In this document: positions 1 to 11,067 of the stretch, piece by piece | How positions within the stretch are numbered: position 1 is the stretch's first letter | How the letters are laid out: each line of letters opens with the position of its first letter | Assembly: GCF_020179835.1 (NCBI RefSeq) | Contig: NZ_JAIUDA010000002.1 | Coordinates: 124,001-188,000 of the forward strand | Length of the DNA: 64,000 nt | Source: Pantoea sp. alder81 | GTDB lineage: Bacteria > Pseudomonadota > Gammaproteobacteria > Enterobacterales > Enterobacteriaceae | Direction of reading: 5' to 3' | Program-made: the position numbers and the translations under genes | Notes under the pieces: model-generated | What the model was told of the DNA's origin: nothing | The model's input: only the letters and a program-made list of their open reading frames with translations | Database searches by the model: none

Positions 1-248
1 GTCTGCTGCAGTGGGGACTGGTGGATACCTGGCGCGCCAAATACCCGGAAACAGCTGACCGCTTCTCCTGGTTCGACTACCGTTCAAAAGGCTTTGATGA
101 TAACCGGGGTCTGCGTATCGACCTGTTGCTGGCCAGTCAGCCGCTGGCCGCACGTTGCATTGAAAGTGGCATTGATTACGAGATCCGCAGCATGGAAAAA
201 CCGTCGGATCATGCGCCGGTCTGGTCGACGTTCAATCTGGACAAATAA
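1..248 (+). CDS. xthA: Exodeoxyribonuclease III, C-terminal end (partial)
   Basis: The reading frame is open from the window edge (codons from base 3) and ends at TAA 246-248. It encodes the last ~81 residues of an AP endonuclease/3'-5' exonuclease of the exonuclease III (EEP) family, which repairs abasic sites. The visible part holds the family's C-terminal catalytic features: RIDLLLAS, containing the metal/catalytic Asp, and PSDHAPVW, containing the Asp-His pair that activates water. The 5' part lies outside the window. A perfect hairpin follows the stop directly. Identification is by recognised family motifs and is strong despite truncation. Confidence 0.93.
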   Translation, partial: LLQWGLVDTWRAKYPETADRFSWFDYRSKGFDDNRGLRIDLLLASQPLAARCIESGIDYEIRSMEKPSDHAPVWSTFNLDK

Positions 249-250
249 TG

Positions 251-282
251 AAACAGCGTGGCGTGAAAACGCCACGCTGTTT
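251..282. terminator. Bidirectional terminator between xthA and ynjH
   Basis: A perfect 14-bp inverted repeat (251-264 and 269-282) closes a GAAA tetraloop. The arms begin AAAC and end GTTT, so it can serve both the rightward xthA transcript and the leftward ynjH-topB transcript. Its right edge touches the ynjH stop codon. Confidence 0.85.
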
Positions 283-577
283 ATTTGATGATTTTCCAGA
301 TAAGCGGGTTAGTGCCCATCACTTTTTCATCACGCCCACACTGCAGCAGTACGCCTTCCGCTTTGACGACCGCCCCTTCAGAATAACTGCGATTCTCATA
401 GGTGCAGCACTGCAGGCAGTTGCTCTGCTGATTATTCTGGCCCTGTGTCCAGACTTCAGGTGGCATATCAACCACCACATCCGTATTGCCCATGCGACTG
501 TTTTCCGGCTGGCGGTTTGCCAGCGCCGAATTCGTGCACAGCAGCAGCCCGCTAAGCGCTAATAGGATATAACGCAT
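281..577 (-). CDS. ynjH: YnjH family (DUF1496) secreted small protein
   Basis: A 98-aa protein of unknown function. It starts with a classical signal peptide ([20 protein letters not shown], cleavage after ALA), so it is probably periplasmic. The mature part is rich in Cys, including an NCLQCC motif and a later Cys, which fits disulfide bonding outside the cytoplasm. I chose the ATG at 577 because AGGAG lies 8 nt upstream; a GTG three bases earlier is possible. The ATG overlaps the topB stop codon (TGATG), so the two genes are translationally coupled and co-transcribed. In E. coli ynjH also lies near topB. Confidence 0.85.
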   Translation of the reverse strand: MRYILLALSGLLLCTNSALANRQPENSRMGNTDVVVDMPPEVWTQGQNNQQSNCLQCCTYENRSYSEGAVVKAEGVLLQCGRDEKVMGTNPLIWKIIK

Positions 578-2499
578 CACTCTGTCTCCTTGGTTTTACG
601 CCGGGTCGATTTCGGTTTTGCTTTACGTTTAGCGGCCGGTGCGGCAATGCCTCTAAATGATTGCAACGAGGGTCGCTGACGCGCTTCGCCAATTAACCCG
701 ATCAGCGTGGAGACCAGCGGCTGCATAAACTCATCATAGCGGCAGGCCTTTTCACTGATGCGCGTTAATGTCGATTCCCACTGAGCCGTCATATCTGGCC
801 GGGCCGCCATTTCAGGTAATGCATGGATCAGCGCCCTGCCCGCATCCGTAGAATGAATATAGCGGCCTTTCTTCACGAGGAATGTCCGGCGGAACAATAA
901 TTCGATGATGCCGGCTCGCGTCGCTTCCGTCCCTAAACCATCGGTCGCACGCAGCACTTTCTTTAATTCTTTATCCTGAACAAAGCGCGCGATGCCGGTC
1001 ATGGCGGATAACAGAGTGGCATCGGTAAATGGGCGCGGCGGCTGTGTCTGCTTGGCGAGCACTTCACCGCACTCACACAGCAGCTCATCGCCCTTTGCCA
1101 CGACAGGTAAAGGCGTGCCATCGTTCTCTTCATCACGCTCTTTACTGCCGAGTAAGGCACGCCAACCCGCTTCTGCCAGAAAGCGTGCTTTCGCAACAAA
1201 CTTGCCACCGCCAATCTCGAGATCGATAACGCATTTGCGAAACACTGCATCAGGGCAGAATTGCATCAGATACTGACGTGCCACCAGGCCGTAAATGTTG
1301 GCTTCATTTTCCGTCAGATTCACTTTGCTGGAGCGGGCGGTGGGGATGATGGCGTGATGCGCATCGACCTTCTTATCGTCCCAGCAGCGGTTCTTCTTAT
1401 CGGGATTAAAATCCGTCGGCGGTTTCAGATTAGGCTGATGCGCCTGAATCGCATTCAGCACCGCATGGCGTCCGGCGAAATGTTCGTCCGGCAAATAACG
1501 ACTGTCAGAACGCGGATAGGTAATCAGCTTGTGGGTTTCATACAGACGCTGGCAGCAGTCCAGTACGTTTTGCGCGCTGAGACCAAAACGCTTCGCTGCT
1601 TCAATCTGCAGGCTGGAGAGCGAAAAAGGCAGCGGCGCGGTGTCAGATTCCCGTTTGTCGTTATAGCCGGTGACCATAGCCGGCTTACCGTTGATACGCT
1701 CCAATACGTGATCGGCCAGCGATCGGTGTAACAGGCGGCCTTCTTCATCCTGCCAGGGTTCGCAGGCATCGCTGGGTATCCAGCTGGCAATGAAACGCTC
1801 ATCCTTCGGCGTCACGATGTGCGCTTTCACTTCGAAGTAATCTTTCGGAATGAAGTTTTCGATCTCTTCATCGCGACGCACCACCAGGCCGAGCACCGGT
1901 GTCTGAACGCGTCCTACCGACAACACGCCATCGTAACCGGCATTGCGCCCTAACAGCGTAAACGCACGGGTCATATTGATGCCGTAGAGCCAATCTGCGC
2001 GGGCGCGGGCCAATGCGGAGACGCACAGTGGGATAAACTCGCGGTTCTCACGCAAACGGCTTACGGCACGTTCCACGGCGGAGGGATTGAGATCGTTAAT
2101 CAGACAACGCTGCACTCTCTGCCGCTTTTCCGGCGCGAGTTGCAGGTAGTCCAGCACTTCATCGACTAACAATTGACCTTCACGATCCGGGTCACCGGCA
2201 TGCACCACTTCGCTCGCCTGCTGCAGTAAACCTTCAATCACTTTAAGCTGTTTCGCCACCGACGGACGCGGCTGTAAACGCCACTTTTCCGGGATAATCG
2301 GTAGATCGGCAAGATTCCAGCGCGCATAGCGGCTGTCATAGCTGTCCGGCTGCGCCTGCTCCAGCAAATGCCCGACGCACCAGGTAACCATCTGATCGTT
2401 GCCACAGGCAATAAAGCCGTCACCACGTCGATGTGGTTTCGGCAGTACATCAGCAATGGCGCGCGCCAGGCTGGGTTTTTCAGCAATAAACAAACGCAT
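577..2499 (-). CDS. topB: DNA topoisomerase III
   Basis: A 640-aa type IA topoisomerase that decatenates and relaxes DNA by cutting one strand. The N-terminal TOPRIM segment begins [19 protein letters not shown] and contains the acidic [12 protein letters not shown] motif near residue 100. The active-site Tyr lies in the [15 protein letters not shown] segment near residue 325. The basic tail ([16 protein letters not shown]) is a likely DNA-binding extension. The length is close to the ~650 aa of E. coli TopB. The gene lies 22 bp downstream of selD, giving a selD-topB-ynjH transcription unit as in E. coli. Confidence 0.97.
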   Translation of the reverse strand: MRLFIAEKPSLARAIADVLPKPHRRGDGFIACGNDQMVTWCVGHLLEQAQPDSYDSRYARWNLADLPIIPEKWRLQPRPSVAKQLKVIEGLLQQASEVVHAGDPDREGQLLVDEVLDYLQLAPEKRQRVQRCLINDLNPSAVERAVSRLRENREFIPLCVSALARARADWLYGINMTRAFTLLGRNAGYDGVLSVGRVQTPVLGLVVRRDEEIENFIPKDYFEVKAHIVTPKDERFIASWIPSDACEPWQDEEGRLLHRSLADHVLERINGKPAMVTGYNDKRESDTAPLPFSLSSLQIEAAKRFGLSAQNVLDCCQRLYETHKLITYPRSDSRYLPDEHFAGRHAVLNAIQAHQPNLKPPTDFNPDKKNRCWDDKKVDAHHAIIPTARSSKVNLTENEANIYGLVARQYLMQFCPDAVFRKCVIDLEIGGGKFVAKARFLAEAGWRALLGSKERDEENDGTPLPVVAKGDELLCECGEVLAKQTQPPRPFTDATLLSAMTGIARFVQDKELKKVLRATDGLGTEATRAGIIELLFRRTFLVKKGRYIHSTDAGRALIHALPEMAARPDMTAQWESTLTRISEKACRYDEFMQPLVSTLIGLIGEARQRPSLQSFRGIAAPAAKRKAKPKSTRRKTKETE

Positions 2500-2521
2500 G
2501 TCTGGCGTCGTTCCTTCTACG

Positions 2522-3565
2522 TCAACTCACAACGGTAATTAATGGGCAGGCGGGATCGGCAGCCAATAGTTCACCAATCGCCGTCGCCTGCACGCCTGCC
2601 AATGTTGCGCAGTGCTGGAAGGCTTCAACTTCGCTGGGTTGCACTGCTACCAGTAAACCGCCCGAGGTTTGCGGGTCGCAGAGTAACGCACGCGTGGCAT
2701 CATCCATCGCGGAAATATGGGCACCATAGCTGGCAAAATTGCGCTGAGTGCCACCGGGCACTGCCCCCGCAGCAATATAGTCATCGACTCCCGGCAAGCG
2801 CGGAACCTTCTCAGCATTGATTTCAGCGCGCAAGCCTGAGCCCTGGCAAATTTCACTCAGGTGTCCAAGTAAGCCAAACCCGGTCACATCGGTCATGGCA
2901 CTAACACCGTCCAGTTTAGCGAACTCGGCACCGGCTTTATTCAACTGACACATCACCTCAGCCGCCAAAGATTGGTGCTCTGGCAACAGAAGACCTTTTT
3001 TCTCGGCCGTGGTCAGGATGCCAATTCCCAGCGGCTTGGTGAGAAACAACTGGCTCCCCACCTGCGCGGCGCTGTTCTTTTTCACCCGCGCCACATCAAC
3101 GATGCCGGTTACAGCCAGGCCAAAAATCGGCTCCGGTGCATCGATCGAGTGCCCACCCGCCAGCGCAATACCGGCAGCCTGGCACGCCGCACGGCCACCT
3201 TCAATCACCTGCTGCGCCACTTCCGGGCTCAGCACGTTGACGGGCCAGCCTAAAATGGCAATCGCCATGATCGGTTTACCGCCCATGGCATAGATATCAC
3301 TGATAGCGTTGGTAGCGGCGATACGGCCAAAGGTATGGGGATCATCGACAATCGGCATGAAGAAGTCTGTGGTACTTACCACCGCCGTGCCGTTGCCAAG
3401 ATCGTAAACAGCGGCATCGTCACGGGTTTCGTTGCCCACCAGCAGCTGCGGGTCGTGAAAAGGAGTCAGCTCACTATGAAGAATGGTTTCCAGTACCTGC
3501 GGCGAAATTTTGCAGCCGCAGCCAGCTCCATGGCTGTATTGCGTCAGACGAAGAGGTTCACTCAT
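2522..3565 (-). CDS. selD: Selenide, water dikinase
   Basis: A 347-aa enzyme that makes selenophosphate from selenide and ATP, the selenium donor for selenocysteine and selenouridine tRNA. The N-terminal catalytic loop [10 protein letters not shown] has Cys16 and Lys19, matching E. coli Cys17 and Lys20. An AIRS-type ATP-binding region follows ([20 protein letters not shown]). Cys is encoded at the catalytic site, so this is not the selenoprotein form. It is the first gene of the leftward selD-topB-ynjH group. Confidence 0.97.
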   Translation of the reverse strand: MSEPLRLTQYSHGAGCGCKISPQVLETILHSELTPFHDPQLLVGNETRDDAAVYDLGNGTAVVSTTDFFMPIVDDPHTFGRIAATNAISDIYAMGGKPIMAIAILGWPVNVLSPEVAQQVIEGGRAACQAAGIALAGGHSIDAPEPIFGLAVTGIVDVARVKKNSAAQVGSQLFLTKPLGIGILTTAEKKGLLLPEHQSLAAEVMCQLNKAGAEFAKLDGVSAMTDVTGFGLLGHLSEICQGSGLRAEINAEKVPRLPGVDDYIAAGAVPGGTQRNFASYGAHISAMDDATRALLCDPQTSGGLLVAVQPSEVEAFQHCATLAGVQATAIGELLAADPACPLITVVS

Positions 3566-3718
3566 GGCGGGTTCCTTATGCGCTGAACAGAAGGCCGTAT
3601 GTTAGCCTGGCTGTCAGCCGGTGGTAAGTGTTGCGCGACCTAAGCTCGATCTTTCGCACACGTGGTGTGCAATCTTTGCAACACGGCTCACCCTGCCGAA
3701 GAAACCCGCCGATGTCTG

Positions 3719-4270
3719 TCAGAAATAACTGACAAATTGCGCGGTGTCCGGTGCGACCACTGTCGTATTCGCTTTGAGTTGCGGTGTACCGAGATACAGG
3801 AATCCGACGATCGCATCCTGCTCGCGGCAACCAAAGGCTTCACGCACTGAAGGATGGTCAGTCCATGGGCCGCTGCGCCAGATACCATTAAAGCCCTGTG
3901 CAACCGCGGCCATTTGCATCGCCATTACCGCACAGCCGGCGGAGACTAACTGCTCCCAATGCGGGACTTTGGCATGCTCTTCACAGTGTGCCACTACGGT
4001 GATAATCATCGGGGCACGAAACGGCGCGGTGGCGGATTTTTCAATCGCTTTTTCATCGAGGTTACTGTCACGCGCCGCTTGTTCAAGCAATTTACCAAAA
4101 CGCTCGCGCCCTTCATTCTCCACAATGACAAAGCGCCACGGCTGCAACGTGCCATGATCCGGCGCACGTAAGCCTGCGTGCAAAATGTTCTGCAAGACTT
4201 CGCCCGCTGGCGCCGGTTCGGCCAGACGTGATGCCGAACGGCGGTTAATTAATAAATCCAGTGCATCCAT
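3719..4270 (-). CDS. ydjA: YdjA nitroreductase-family oxidoreductase
   Basis: A 183-aa FMN-dependent nitroreductase-fold protein, one of the smallest of the family; the physiological substrate is unknown. The FMN-contact motif [12 protein letters not shown] is at residues 10-22, and [23 protein letters not shown] and [21 protein letters not shown] are typical of the family. The start chosen is the second ATG at 4270, behind GGGAGA and giving the E. coli length; an ATG three bases upstream also exists. It is transcribed divergently from sppA, 169 bp away. Confidence 0.93.
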   Translation of the reverse strand: MDALDLLINRRSASRLAEPAPAGEVLQNILHAGLRAPDHGTLQPWRFVIVENEGRERFGKLLEQAARDSNLDEKAIEKSATAPFRAPMIITVVAHCEEHAKVPHWEQLVSAGCAVMAMQMAAVAQGFNGIWRSGPWTDHPSVREAFGCREQDAIVGFLYLGTPQLKANTTVVAPDTAQFVSYF

Positions 4271-4439
4271 CATTATTCTCCCGTGAATAAAAAGCGTGGG
4301 CTAATCCTGGCACAGCAAGATCTTTTGTAACAGTCTGGCGCGATTTCCTGCTGACATTTCGCACGCTGCTCATTAGGATGAACCCGACATCGGGGCAGAC
4401 CGCGTGGCGACTGCCCTGTTACGTGAATATGGAGAGTTT

Positions 4440-6299
4440 ATGCGCACATTGTGGCGAATTATTGCTGGCCTGTTCCGCTGGAGCTGGCGGGTGTTGAATT
4501 TTATTCGGGAATTTATTCTTAATTTATTCCTCATCGTCTTAATCCTCGCGGGCGTCGGTATCTGGATGCAGCTTTCCAGCGCTAACAGCAGCGAGCCGGT
4601 GCAACAAGGTGCACTGAAAGTGGATTTAAGCGGTGTATTGGTGGATAAACCCTCCGTCAGTAATCGCCTGAGTCGTATCAGCCGTGAGTTGCTGGGCGCC
4701 AGCAGCGACCGTCTGCAAGAGAATTCATTGTTCGACGTGGTGGATGCGGTTCGTCAGGCGAAAACTGACAAAAACATCACCGGGATCGTGCTGGATCTGC
4801 GTGAATTCGCTGGCGGCGATCAACCTTCATTGCAATATTTAGGTAAATCGTTGCGCGAGTTCCGTGATGCGGGCAAGCCGATTTACGCCATCGGTGACAG
4901 CTACAGCCAGGCGCAATATTACATCGCCAGCTATGCCACCAGGATCTATCTGTCACCGCAGGGCACCGTCGATCTGCACGGTTTTGCTACCAATGGCTTG
5001 TATTACAAATCCCTGTTAGAGAAGCTCAAAGTTAATTCTCATGTCTTCCGCGTGGGCACCTACAAATCCGCTGTCGAGCCTTTCCTGCGTGACGATATGT
5101 CACCGGAAGCGCGTGACGCTGATGGTCGCTGGATCGGCCAACTGTGGCAGAATTACCTGAACACGGTCTCCGCGAATCGCCAGATAACGCCGGATCAGCT
5201 GTTCCCGGGGGCAGCTGGCGTCATCAGCGGGTTGCAGGCCGTCGATGGTGATACCGCAAAATATGCGCTGAACAATAAATTAGTCGACGTGCTGGATAGC
5301 CGTGCGGCCGCAGATCAGGAGTTGGTGAAAACCTTTGGCTGGGATAAAGCCAATAACGATTACCGCAACGTCAGCATTTACGATTACACCGTTAAACATC
5401 CTCAGCAGGATCAGGATGGCAATATCGCGGTGATTTTCGCTAATGGCGCGATTATGGATGGTGAGGAAACTGCCGGTAATGTCGGTGGCGATACCACCGC
5501 TTCACAGATTCGCGATGCGCGTCTCGATCCGAAAATCAAAGCCATCGTGCTGCGCGTCAACAGCCCTGGCGGTAGCGTGTCGGCATCGGAAGCGATTCGC
5601 GAAGAATTAGCCGCAGCGCATGACGCGGGCAAGCCGGTGGTGGTTTCGATGGGTGGTATGGCGGCCTCAGGTGGCTACTGGATCTCTACGCCAGCAGACT
5701 ACATTGTGGCAGCCCCCAGCACCTTGACCGGTTCGATCGGGATTTTTGGCGTCATTAACACCGTCGAAAACAGTCTGGGCAGTATTGGTGTGCACACTGA
5801 CGGCGTCGCCACTTCGCCACTGGCTGATGTTGCCACCACCAAAGCCCTGCCAACGGAAGTGCAGCAGTTGATGCAACTGACCATTGAAAACGGCTATCGC
5901 AACTTTGTCGGGCTGGTGGCGAAATCACGTCATAAAACGCCTGAACAGATCAATGATATTGCTCAGGGCCACGTCTGGACCGGTAGCGATGCCAAAGCCA
6001 ATGGTTTGGTGGATGCGTTGGGTGACTTTGACGATGCCGTGGCGAAAGCTGCCGAATTGGCAAAAGTCGCTAAACCGCAACTTAGCTGGTATCAGGACGA
6101 TCCTGGCATGATTGATCTGCTGTTAAATCAGATGAATGCTTCCGCACAGGCGATGCTGCCAGCGGCACTGAAAGTTTGGCTACCCGCGCCAATGCTGGAC
6201 GTGATGAGTGCCGTGAAAGATCAGCCTGGCCTGATGAATAATCTTAACGATCCGCAAAATCGCTATGCCTTCTGCCTGAACTGCGGCAACGTACGCTAA
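4440..6299 (+). CDS. sppA: Signal peptide peptidase SppA (protease IV)
   Basis: A 619-aa inner-membrane serine protease that degrades cleaved signal peptides in the periplasm. An N-terminal membrane anchor (about residues 22-45) is followed by two tandem peptidase S49 domains. The catalytic dyad is split between them: Lys209 (GTYKSA) in the first half and Ser410 ([10 protein letters not shown]) in the second. The start at 4440 has GGAGA 4 nt upstream and matches the E. coli N-terminus; the frame is open further upstream, to an ATG at 4404 that lacks homology. A GC hairpin with a short T run follows at 6306-6333. Confidence 0.96.
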   Translation: MRTLWRIIAGLFRWSWRVLNFIREFILNLFLIVLILAGVGIWMQLSSANSSEPVQQGALKVDLSGVLVDKPSVSNRLSRISRELLGASSDRLQENSLFDVVDAVRQAKTDKNITGIVLDLREFAGGDQPSLQYLGKSLREFRDAGKPIYAIGDSYSQAQYYIASYATRIYLSPQGTVDLHGFATNGLYYKSLLEKLKVNSHVFRVGTYKSAVEPFLRDDMSPEARDADGRWIGQLWQNYLNTVSANRQITPDQLFPGAAGVISGLQAVDGDTAKYALNNKLVDVLDSRAAADQELVKTFGWDKANNDYRNVSIYDYTVKHPQQDQDGNIAVIFANGAIMDGEETAGNVGGDTTASQIRDARLDPKIKAIVLRVNSPGGSVSASEAIREELAAAHDAGKPVVVSMGGMAASGGYWISTPADYIVAAPSTLTGSIGIFGVINTVENSLGSIGVHTDGVATSPLADVATTKALPTEVQQLMQLTIENGYRNFVGLVAKSRHKTPEQINDIAQGHVWTGSDAKANGLVDALGDFDDAVAKAAELAKVAKPQLSWYQDDPGMIDLLLNQMNASAQAMLPAALKVWLPAPMLDVMSAVKDQPGLMNNLNDPQNRYAFCLNCGNVR

Positions 6300-6305
6300 T
6301 CTTTA

Positions 6306-6333
6306 CAGCCCGGCCGCTGGTCGGGCTGCTTTT
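6306..6333 (+). terminator. Probable sppA terminator
   Basis: AGCCCG and CGGGCT arms enclose a 9-nt loop, followed by GCTTTT. This is a modest Rho-independent terminator between sppA and ansA. Confidence 0.55.
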
Positions 6334-6384
6334 CGCTGTTAATCCCCTTATACTGCGCGTTTTACGGCAAGTCTGAGTTCATTC

Positions 6385-7398
6385 ATGCAAAAGAAAAATA
6401 TCTACGTAGCCTACACCGGCGGTACCATCGGTATGCAGCGCTCCGCACAGGGCTACATTCCGGTTTCCGGTCACCTGCAGCAGCAACTGGCTAACATGCC
6501 AGAGTTCCATCGGCCAGAAATGCCGAATTTCACCATTCACGAATATCAGCCGCTGATGGATTCGTCAGATATGACGCCGTTGGATTGGCAATCGATTGCT
6601 GATGATATTAAACAGAATTACGACAGCTATGATGGCTTTGTGATTCTGCACGGCACCGACACCATGGCGTTTACCGCTTCGGCGCTGTCATTCATGCTGG
6701 AAAACCTCTCGAAGCCGGTGATTGTGACGGGCTCGCAGATTCCACTGGCAGAATTGCGCTCAGATGGCCAGCAGAATCTGCTTAATTCGCTGTACGTTGC
6801 CGCTAACTACCCGATCAATGAAGTGGCGTTATTCTTTAATAACACGCTGTTCCGTGGCAATCGCACGACTAAAGCGCATGCTGACGGCTTCAACGCCTTT
6901 GCTTCACCGAATCTCCCGCCTTTGCTGGAAGCCGGTATTCACATTCGAAAACTCAATACGCCACCAGCGCCTCAGGGCAGCGGTGAGCTGATTGTGCACC
7001 CGATTACCCCGCAGCCGATTGGTGTGGTTACCATCTATCCCGGCATTTCTGCCGATGTGGTACGTAACTTCTTACGCCAGCCGGTGAAAGCGTTGATTCT
7101 GCGCTCTTATGGTGTGGGTAACGCGCCGCAGAATGCGGAGTTCCTGGCGGAGCTGCAGCAGGCAAGCGAGCGCGGTATTGTGGTGGTGAATCTGACGCAG
7201 TGCATGTCCGGTAAAGTGAACATGGGCGGTTATGCCACCGGCAACGCGCTGGAGCATGCGGGCGTAATCAGCGGCTTTGACCTTACGGTTGAGGCAACAT
7301 TAACAAAACTGCACTTTTTGTTGAGTCAAAACCTTACCAACTCGGAAATTCGTGCCAGAATGCAACAGAATTTACGTGGCGAACTGACCGACGACTGA
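6385..7398 (+). CDS. ansA: L-asparaginase I (cytoplasmic)
   Basis: A 337-aa type I asparaginase that hydrolyses asparagine to aspartate and ammonia. Both threonine motifs are present: AYTGGTIGM with nucleophile Thr14, and ILHGTDTMAFTAS with Thr91-Asp92. There is no signal peptide, in agreement with the cytoplasmic low-affinity enzyme. pncA starts 16 bp downstream on the same strand, the same pairing as in E. coli, so the two are probably co-transcribed. Confidence 0.97.
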   Translation: MQKKNIYVAYTGGTIGMQRSAQGYIPVSGHLQQQLANMPEFHRPEMPNFTIHEYQPLMDSSDMTPLDWQSIADDIKQNYDSYDGFVILHGTDTMAFTASALSFMLENLSKPVIVTGSQIPLAELRSDGQQNLLNSLYVAANYPINEVALFFNNTLFRGNRTTKAHADGFNAFASPNLPPLLEAGIHIRKLNTPPAPQGSGELIVHPITPQPIGVVTIYPGISADVVRNFLRQPVKALILRSYGVGNAPQNAEFLAELQQASERGIVVVNLTQCMSGKVNMGGYATGNALEHAGVISGFDLTVEATLTKLHFLLSQNLTNSEIRARMQQNLRGELTDD

Positions 7399-7414
7399 TA
7401 CGGAGCGAGATGTA

Positions 7415-8023
7415 ATGAAGCGGGCATTGATAATCATCGATATTCAAAACGATTTTTGCCCCGGCGGCCCAATGGCGGTGCGCGAAGGCGACCAAACGGT
7501 TGCCGTTGCCAATCGCTACGCACGCGAGTTCCGCGATCGGGGAGAATGTGTAGTGGCATTACAGGACTGGCATCCGGCAGATCATGGCAGCTTCGCGTCC
7601 GTCTCTGGCGAACCGGTTTATACATTGGGCGAATTGAACGGTCTGGCGCAAATCTGGTGGCCCGATCACGGTATCGAGAACTCAGTGGGTGCGGATTTTC
7701 ACCCCGGACTGGATCGGACACTGATTGATGCGGTGTTCCACAAAGGCGGAGATGTTGACGTGGATAGTTACAGTGCCTTCTTCGACAATGGTCATCGCCG
7801 CAAAACGGAGCTGGACAGCTGGCTGCGGGAGCGCGGTATCAGTGACCTGGTGATGCTGGGTATCGCCACCGATTACTGTGTAAAATACAGCGTATTAGAT
7901 GCGCTGGAGCTGGGCTACAACGTTGAAGTGGTGAAAGAAGGTTGTCGCGGCGTCAATCTCAACCCCGATGACAGCGAAATCGCCATCCAACAGATGGAAG
8001 CGCAGGGTGCGGTAATAATCTGA
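7415..8023 (+). CDS. pncA: Nicotinamidase
   Basis: A 202-aa isochorismatase-fold amidase that converts nicotinamide to nicotinate for NAD salvage. The catalytic triad is Asp9 (IDIQNDF), Lys110 (VFHKGG) and Cys155 (ATDYCVK); metal ligands lie in QDWHPADHGSF (Asp51, His53 region). It ends about ten residues earlier than E. coli PncA, which has a short extra C-terminal tail; the catalytic core is complete. A hairpin follows immediately. Confidence 0.95.
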   Translation: MKRALIIIDIQNDFCPGGPMAVREGDQTVAVANRYAREFRDRGECVVALQDWHPADHGSFASVSGEPVYTLGELNGLAQIWWPDHGIENSVGADFHPGLDRTLIDAVFHKGGDVDVDSYSAFFDNGHRRKTELDSWLRERGISDLVMLGIATDYCVKYSVLDALELGYNVEVVKEGCRGVNLNPDDSEIAIQQMEAQGAVII

Positions 8024-8028
8024 AAATG

Positions 8029-8055
8029 AGGGCTGGCGAAAACCAGCCCTTTGGC
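8029..8055. terminator. Terminator between pncA and yeaC
   Basis: An 8-bp stem (AGGGCTGG at 8029-8036, CCAGCCCT at 8043-8050) has a CGAAAA loop and a short T-rich tail. It lies between convergent genes and probably serves both. Confidence 0.7.
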
Positions 8056-8058
8056 ATT

Positions 8059-8340
8059 TTAGTGCAGGTTAATACGCGTCACGTCCGGTTCGATACCAAA
8101 CTCTTCCTTAAGCTGCTTCTTCGACTTCATCACCATCTCACCACCTTTACCAATGGTCATATGCTGTGGGTCGTCGTTATGGCGCGCCTGCCACAGCATC
8201 ACCAGCTGCAGGCTATTGTCACGCTGTTCCTGCGTGAGCGCGACACCGTCCGGCCATTTGCCGGTTTCCACTGCAGTGGCGAGCCGCTCGTACACTTCCG
8301 GCGTCATTGCCGCCAGCATCGCTTCCAGTTCTTGCTTCAT
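8059..8340 (-). CDS. yeaC: YeaC family (DUF1315) protein
   Basis: A 93-aa soluble acidic protein of unknown function with the DUF1315 features: PEVYERLATAVETGKWPDGVALTQEQ in the first half and KSKKQLKEEFGIE near the C-terminus. It follows msrB with only 2 bp between them, so it is the second gene of an msrB-yeaC operon, as in E. coli. Nothing in the sequence shows a catalytic role. Confidence 0.88.
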   Translation of the reverse strand: MKQELEAMLAAMTPEVYERLATAVETGKWPDGVALTQEQRDNSLQLVMLWQARHNDDPQHMTIGKGGEMVMKSKKQLKEEFGIEPDVTRINLH

Positions 8341-8342
8341 GC

Positions 8343-8753
8343 TCAGCCCTCTTGTTGCTTGCCCTGCTCATCGGTAAAGCTCAATGAGGCAGAGTTAACG
8401 CAGTAGCGCTCACCGGAAGGCTGAGGGCCATCCGGGAACACATGGCCAAGATGCGCATCACAATTGCCACAGCGAATTTCCACGCGGTGCATGCCATGGG
8501 AATCATCTTCCAGATAACGAATCGCCTCATCGCTGTAAGGCTGGTAGAAGCTCGGCCAGCCGCAGCCTGAATCATATTTGGAGTCGGAGAGGAACAGCGG
8601 TGAATTGCACACTAAACAGTGGTAAATGCCTTCCTGCTTGTTATGCAGTAGCGCGCCACTGAAAGGAGGTTCCGTGCCGCGATGCTGTGTAACGTAACGC
8701 TGCATCTCGGAAAGTTGCGCGATTTTTGCCTCGGGTGCGGTGTCTTTAGCCAT
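8343..8753 (-). CDS. msrB: Peptide methionine-(R)-sulfoxide reductase
   Basis: A 136-aa enzyme that repairs the R-epimer of methionine sulfoxide in proteins. It has four zinc-ligand cysteines in two CxxC pairs (Cys46/Cys49 in CLVC, Cys95/Cys98 in CGNC) and the catalytic Cys118 in [11 protein letters not shown]. It is divergent from gapA, with a 338-bp shared upstream region, and is followed by yeaC. A second methionine sulfoxide reductase gene, msrC, is also in this window. Confidence 0.96.
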   Translation of the reverse strand: MAKDTAPEAKIAQLSEMQRYVTQHRGTEPPFSGALLHNKQEGIYHCLVCNSPLFLSDSKYDSGCGWPSFYQPYSDEAIRYLEDDSHGMHRVEIRCGNCDAHLGHVFPDGPQPSGERYCVNSASLSFTDEQGKQQEG

Positions 8754-8868
8754 TTTGAGTTCCGGAGTGTCATTCTGTAAAAATCGACTAGTATTCTAAC
8801 AAACGAACAACATCTTCATGGTCTTTTTTCGTGCGAACCCGTTCGCCACGACTCTCATAGCGCAAAAT

Positions 8869-8884
8869 TGTGACATCGATCACC
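8869..8884. promoter_or_regulatory. CRP-cAMP site upstream of gapA
   Basis: TGTGA-N6-TCACC matches the CRP consensus TGTGA-N6-TCACA at 9 of 10 core positions. It is in the msrB-gapA divergent region, about 215 bp before gapA. E. coli gapA is known to have a CRP-dependent promoter among several. Confidence 0.7.
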
Positions 8885-9020
8885 CTTTGCAAAAGTCATC
8901 CCTTTTCGGCCGCCATTCGGCGTAACATAGGCGCGCTATAAGGGTGCTGCGTAAGCGATTGCGCAACCAATTATTCCTGGCGTTGGAATTGACCTGTCGC
9001 AACAATTGACACGATTCCGC

Positions 9021-9048
9021 TTGACGCCTGGTAAGGTTTTTGTAATTT
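9021..9048 (+). promoter_or_regulatory. Candidate sigma-70 promoter of gapA
   Basis: TTGACG at 9021-9026 and TAATTT at 9043-9048 are separated by 16 bp, 44 bp ahead of the gapA start. The sequence from here into the gene resembles the E. coli gapA proximal promoter and leader as I remember it. A second TTGACA lies at 9006-9011 without an obvious -10. Confidence 0.55.
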
Positions 9049-9079
9049 TACAGCCAACCTTTTATTCACTAACAAATAG

Positions 9080-10090
<1,011 letters not shown>

Positions 10091-10110
10091 GCAACTGGCG
10101 AAACAGACAA

Positions 10111-10138
10111 GGGGTGACTTCGGTCGCCCCTTTTTTTT
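10111..10138 (+). terminator. gapA terminator
   Basis: An 8-bp stem with a UUCG tetraloop (GGGGTGAC / GTCGCCCC, one G-U pair) is followed by eight T. This is a textbook Rho-independent terminator 20 bp after gapA. Confidence 0.92.
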
Positions 10139-10164
10139 CATTTGGAAGAAGAGAAGGTCTGACG

Positions 10165-11040
10165 ATGCAAGATACGCTTTATGGTTTACCGGTGGTGAAT
10201 CAGATCACCCCTTACCTGTCTCAGCGCCAGATGGGCGATTTGCCGATCGTGGTTGTGAGCCATCCTAAAGTTCGTGCGGCGATCGCGCTACAAGGGGCGC
10301 ATCTGCTCTCCTGGCAGCCCAGCGGCCAGCAGCCGGTGATTTGGTTGAGCGATAAGACACCGTTTGCCACAGGTAAAGCAATTCGTGGTGGTGTGCCGAT
10401 CTGCTGGCCATGGTTTGGTCCTGCAGGTGAACCGGCGCACGGTTTCGCCCGTAATCAGTCCTGGACACTGACCGCACACGATGAAAACGAAGATGCGGTC
10501 ATGCTGACGTTCACGCTGGAAAGCAACGCACAAACCAAAAAGCTATGGCCTCATGATTTCACCCTGCTTGCCCGTTTCCGTCTCGCCGAGCATTGTGAAA
10601 TTGAGCTGGAAGCCTGGGGTGATTATGAAGCCACCGCTGCCTTACACACCTACTTCCAGATCGCCGATATTGCTCAGGTTGAAGTCAGTGGCTTAGGAAA
10701 CAGCTATATCGACAAGGTCAATGCCAATACAGTGGGCAGTTCAGCTGATGGCAAGCAAACCTACCCTGATCGCGTCGATCGAATTCACACCGCTGCCGAA
10801 GATTGCAGTGTGATTCACGACATCGCAGGAAAACGACAGATTGAAGTGTACCATCACTACCAAAGTGACGTTGTCACGTGGAATCCTGGTCCTGAATTGT
10901 CCTGCAGCATGGCGGATATGCCTAACGAAGGCTATAGAACCATGGTCTGCGTGGAAACGGCTCGCATCAACAAGCCGATGAAAAGCGCCGGTGAATCCCC
11001 TGCCCGCCTCGGAACCACGCTGCGCGTGCGAAATAAGTAA
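10165..11040 (+). CDS. yeaD: D-hexose-6-phosphate mutarotase (YeaD)
   Basis: A 291-aa aldose-1-epimerase-fold protein that interconverts the anomers of hexose 6-phosphates. Family motifs are IRGGVPICWPWFGP, AHGFARNQSW with the catalytic His, ALHTYFQI, and WNPGPELSCSMADMP. The start at 10165 has AGAAGG 7 nt upstream and gives the E. coli N-terminal alignment; the longer frame upstream runs through the gapA terminator and is unlikely. It follows gapA directly, as in E. coli, linking it to glycolysis. Confidence 0.94.
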   Translation: MQDTLYGLPVVNQITPYLSQRQMGDLPIVVVSHPKVRAAIALQGAHLLSWQPSGQQPVIWLSDKTPFATGKAIRGGVPICWPWFGPAGEPAHGFARNQSWTLTAHDENEDAVMLTFTLESNAQTKKLWPHDFTLLARFRLAEHCEIELEAWGDYEATAALHTYFQIADIAQVEVSGLGNSYIDKVNANTVGSSADGKQTYPDRVDRIHTAAEDCSVIHDIAGKRQIEVYHHYQSDVVTWNPGPELSCSMADMPNEGYRTMVCVETARINKPMKSAGESPARLGTTLRVRNK

Positions 11041-11067
11041 GTTTGCGGCGCTGATGCGCCGCTAAAC
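11041..11067. terminator. Hairpin between yeaD and yeaE
   Basis: A 7-bp GC stem (GCGGCGC at 11045-11051, GCGCCGC at 11056-11062) with a TGAT loop lies between the convergent yeaD and yeaE stops. The T runs are short, so termination strength is uncertain. Confidence 0.5.
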
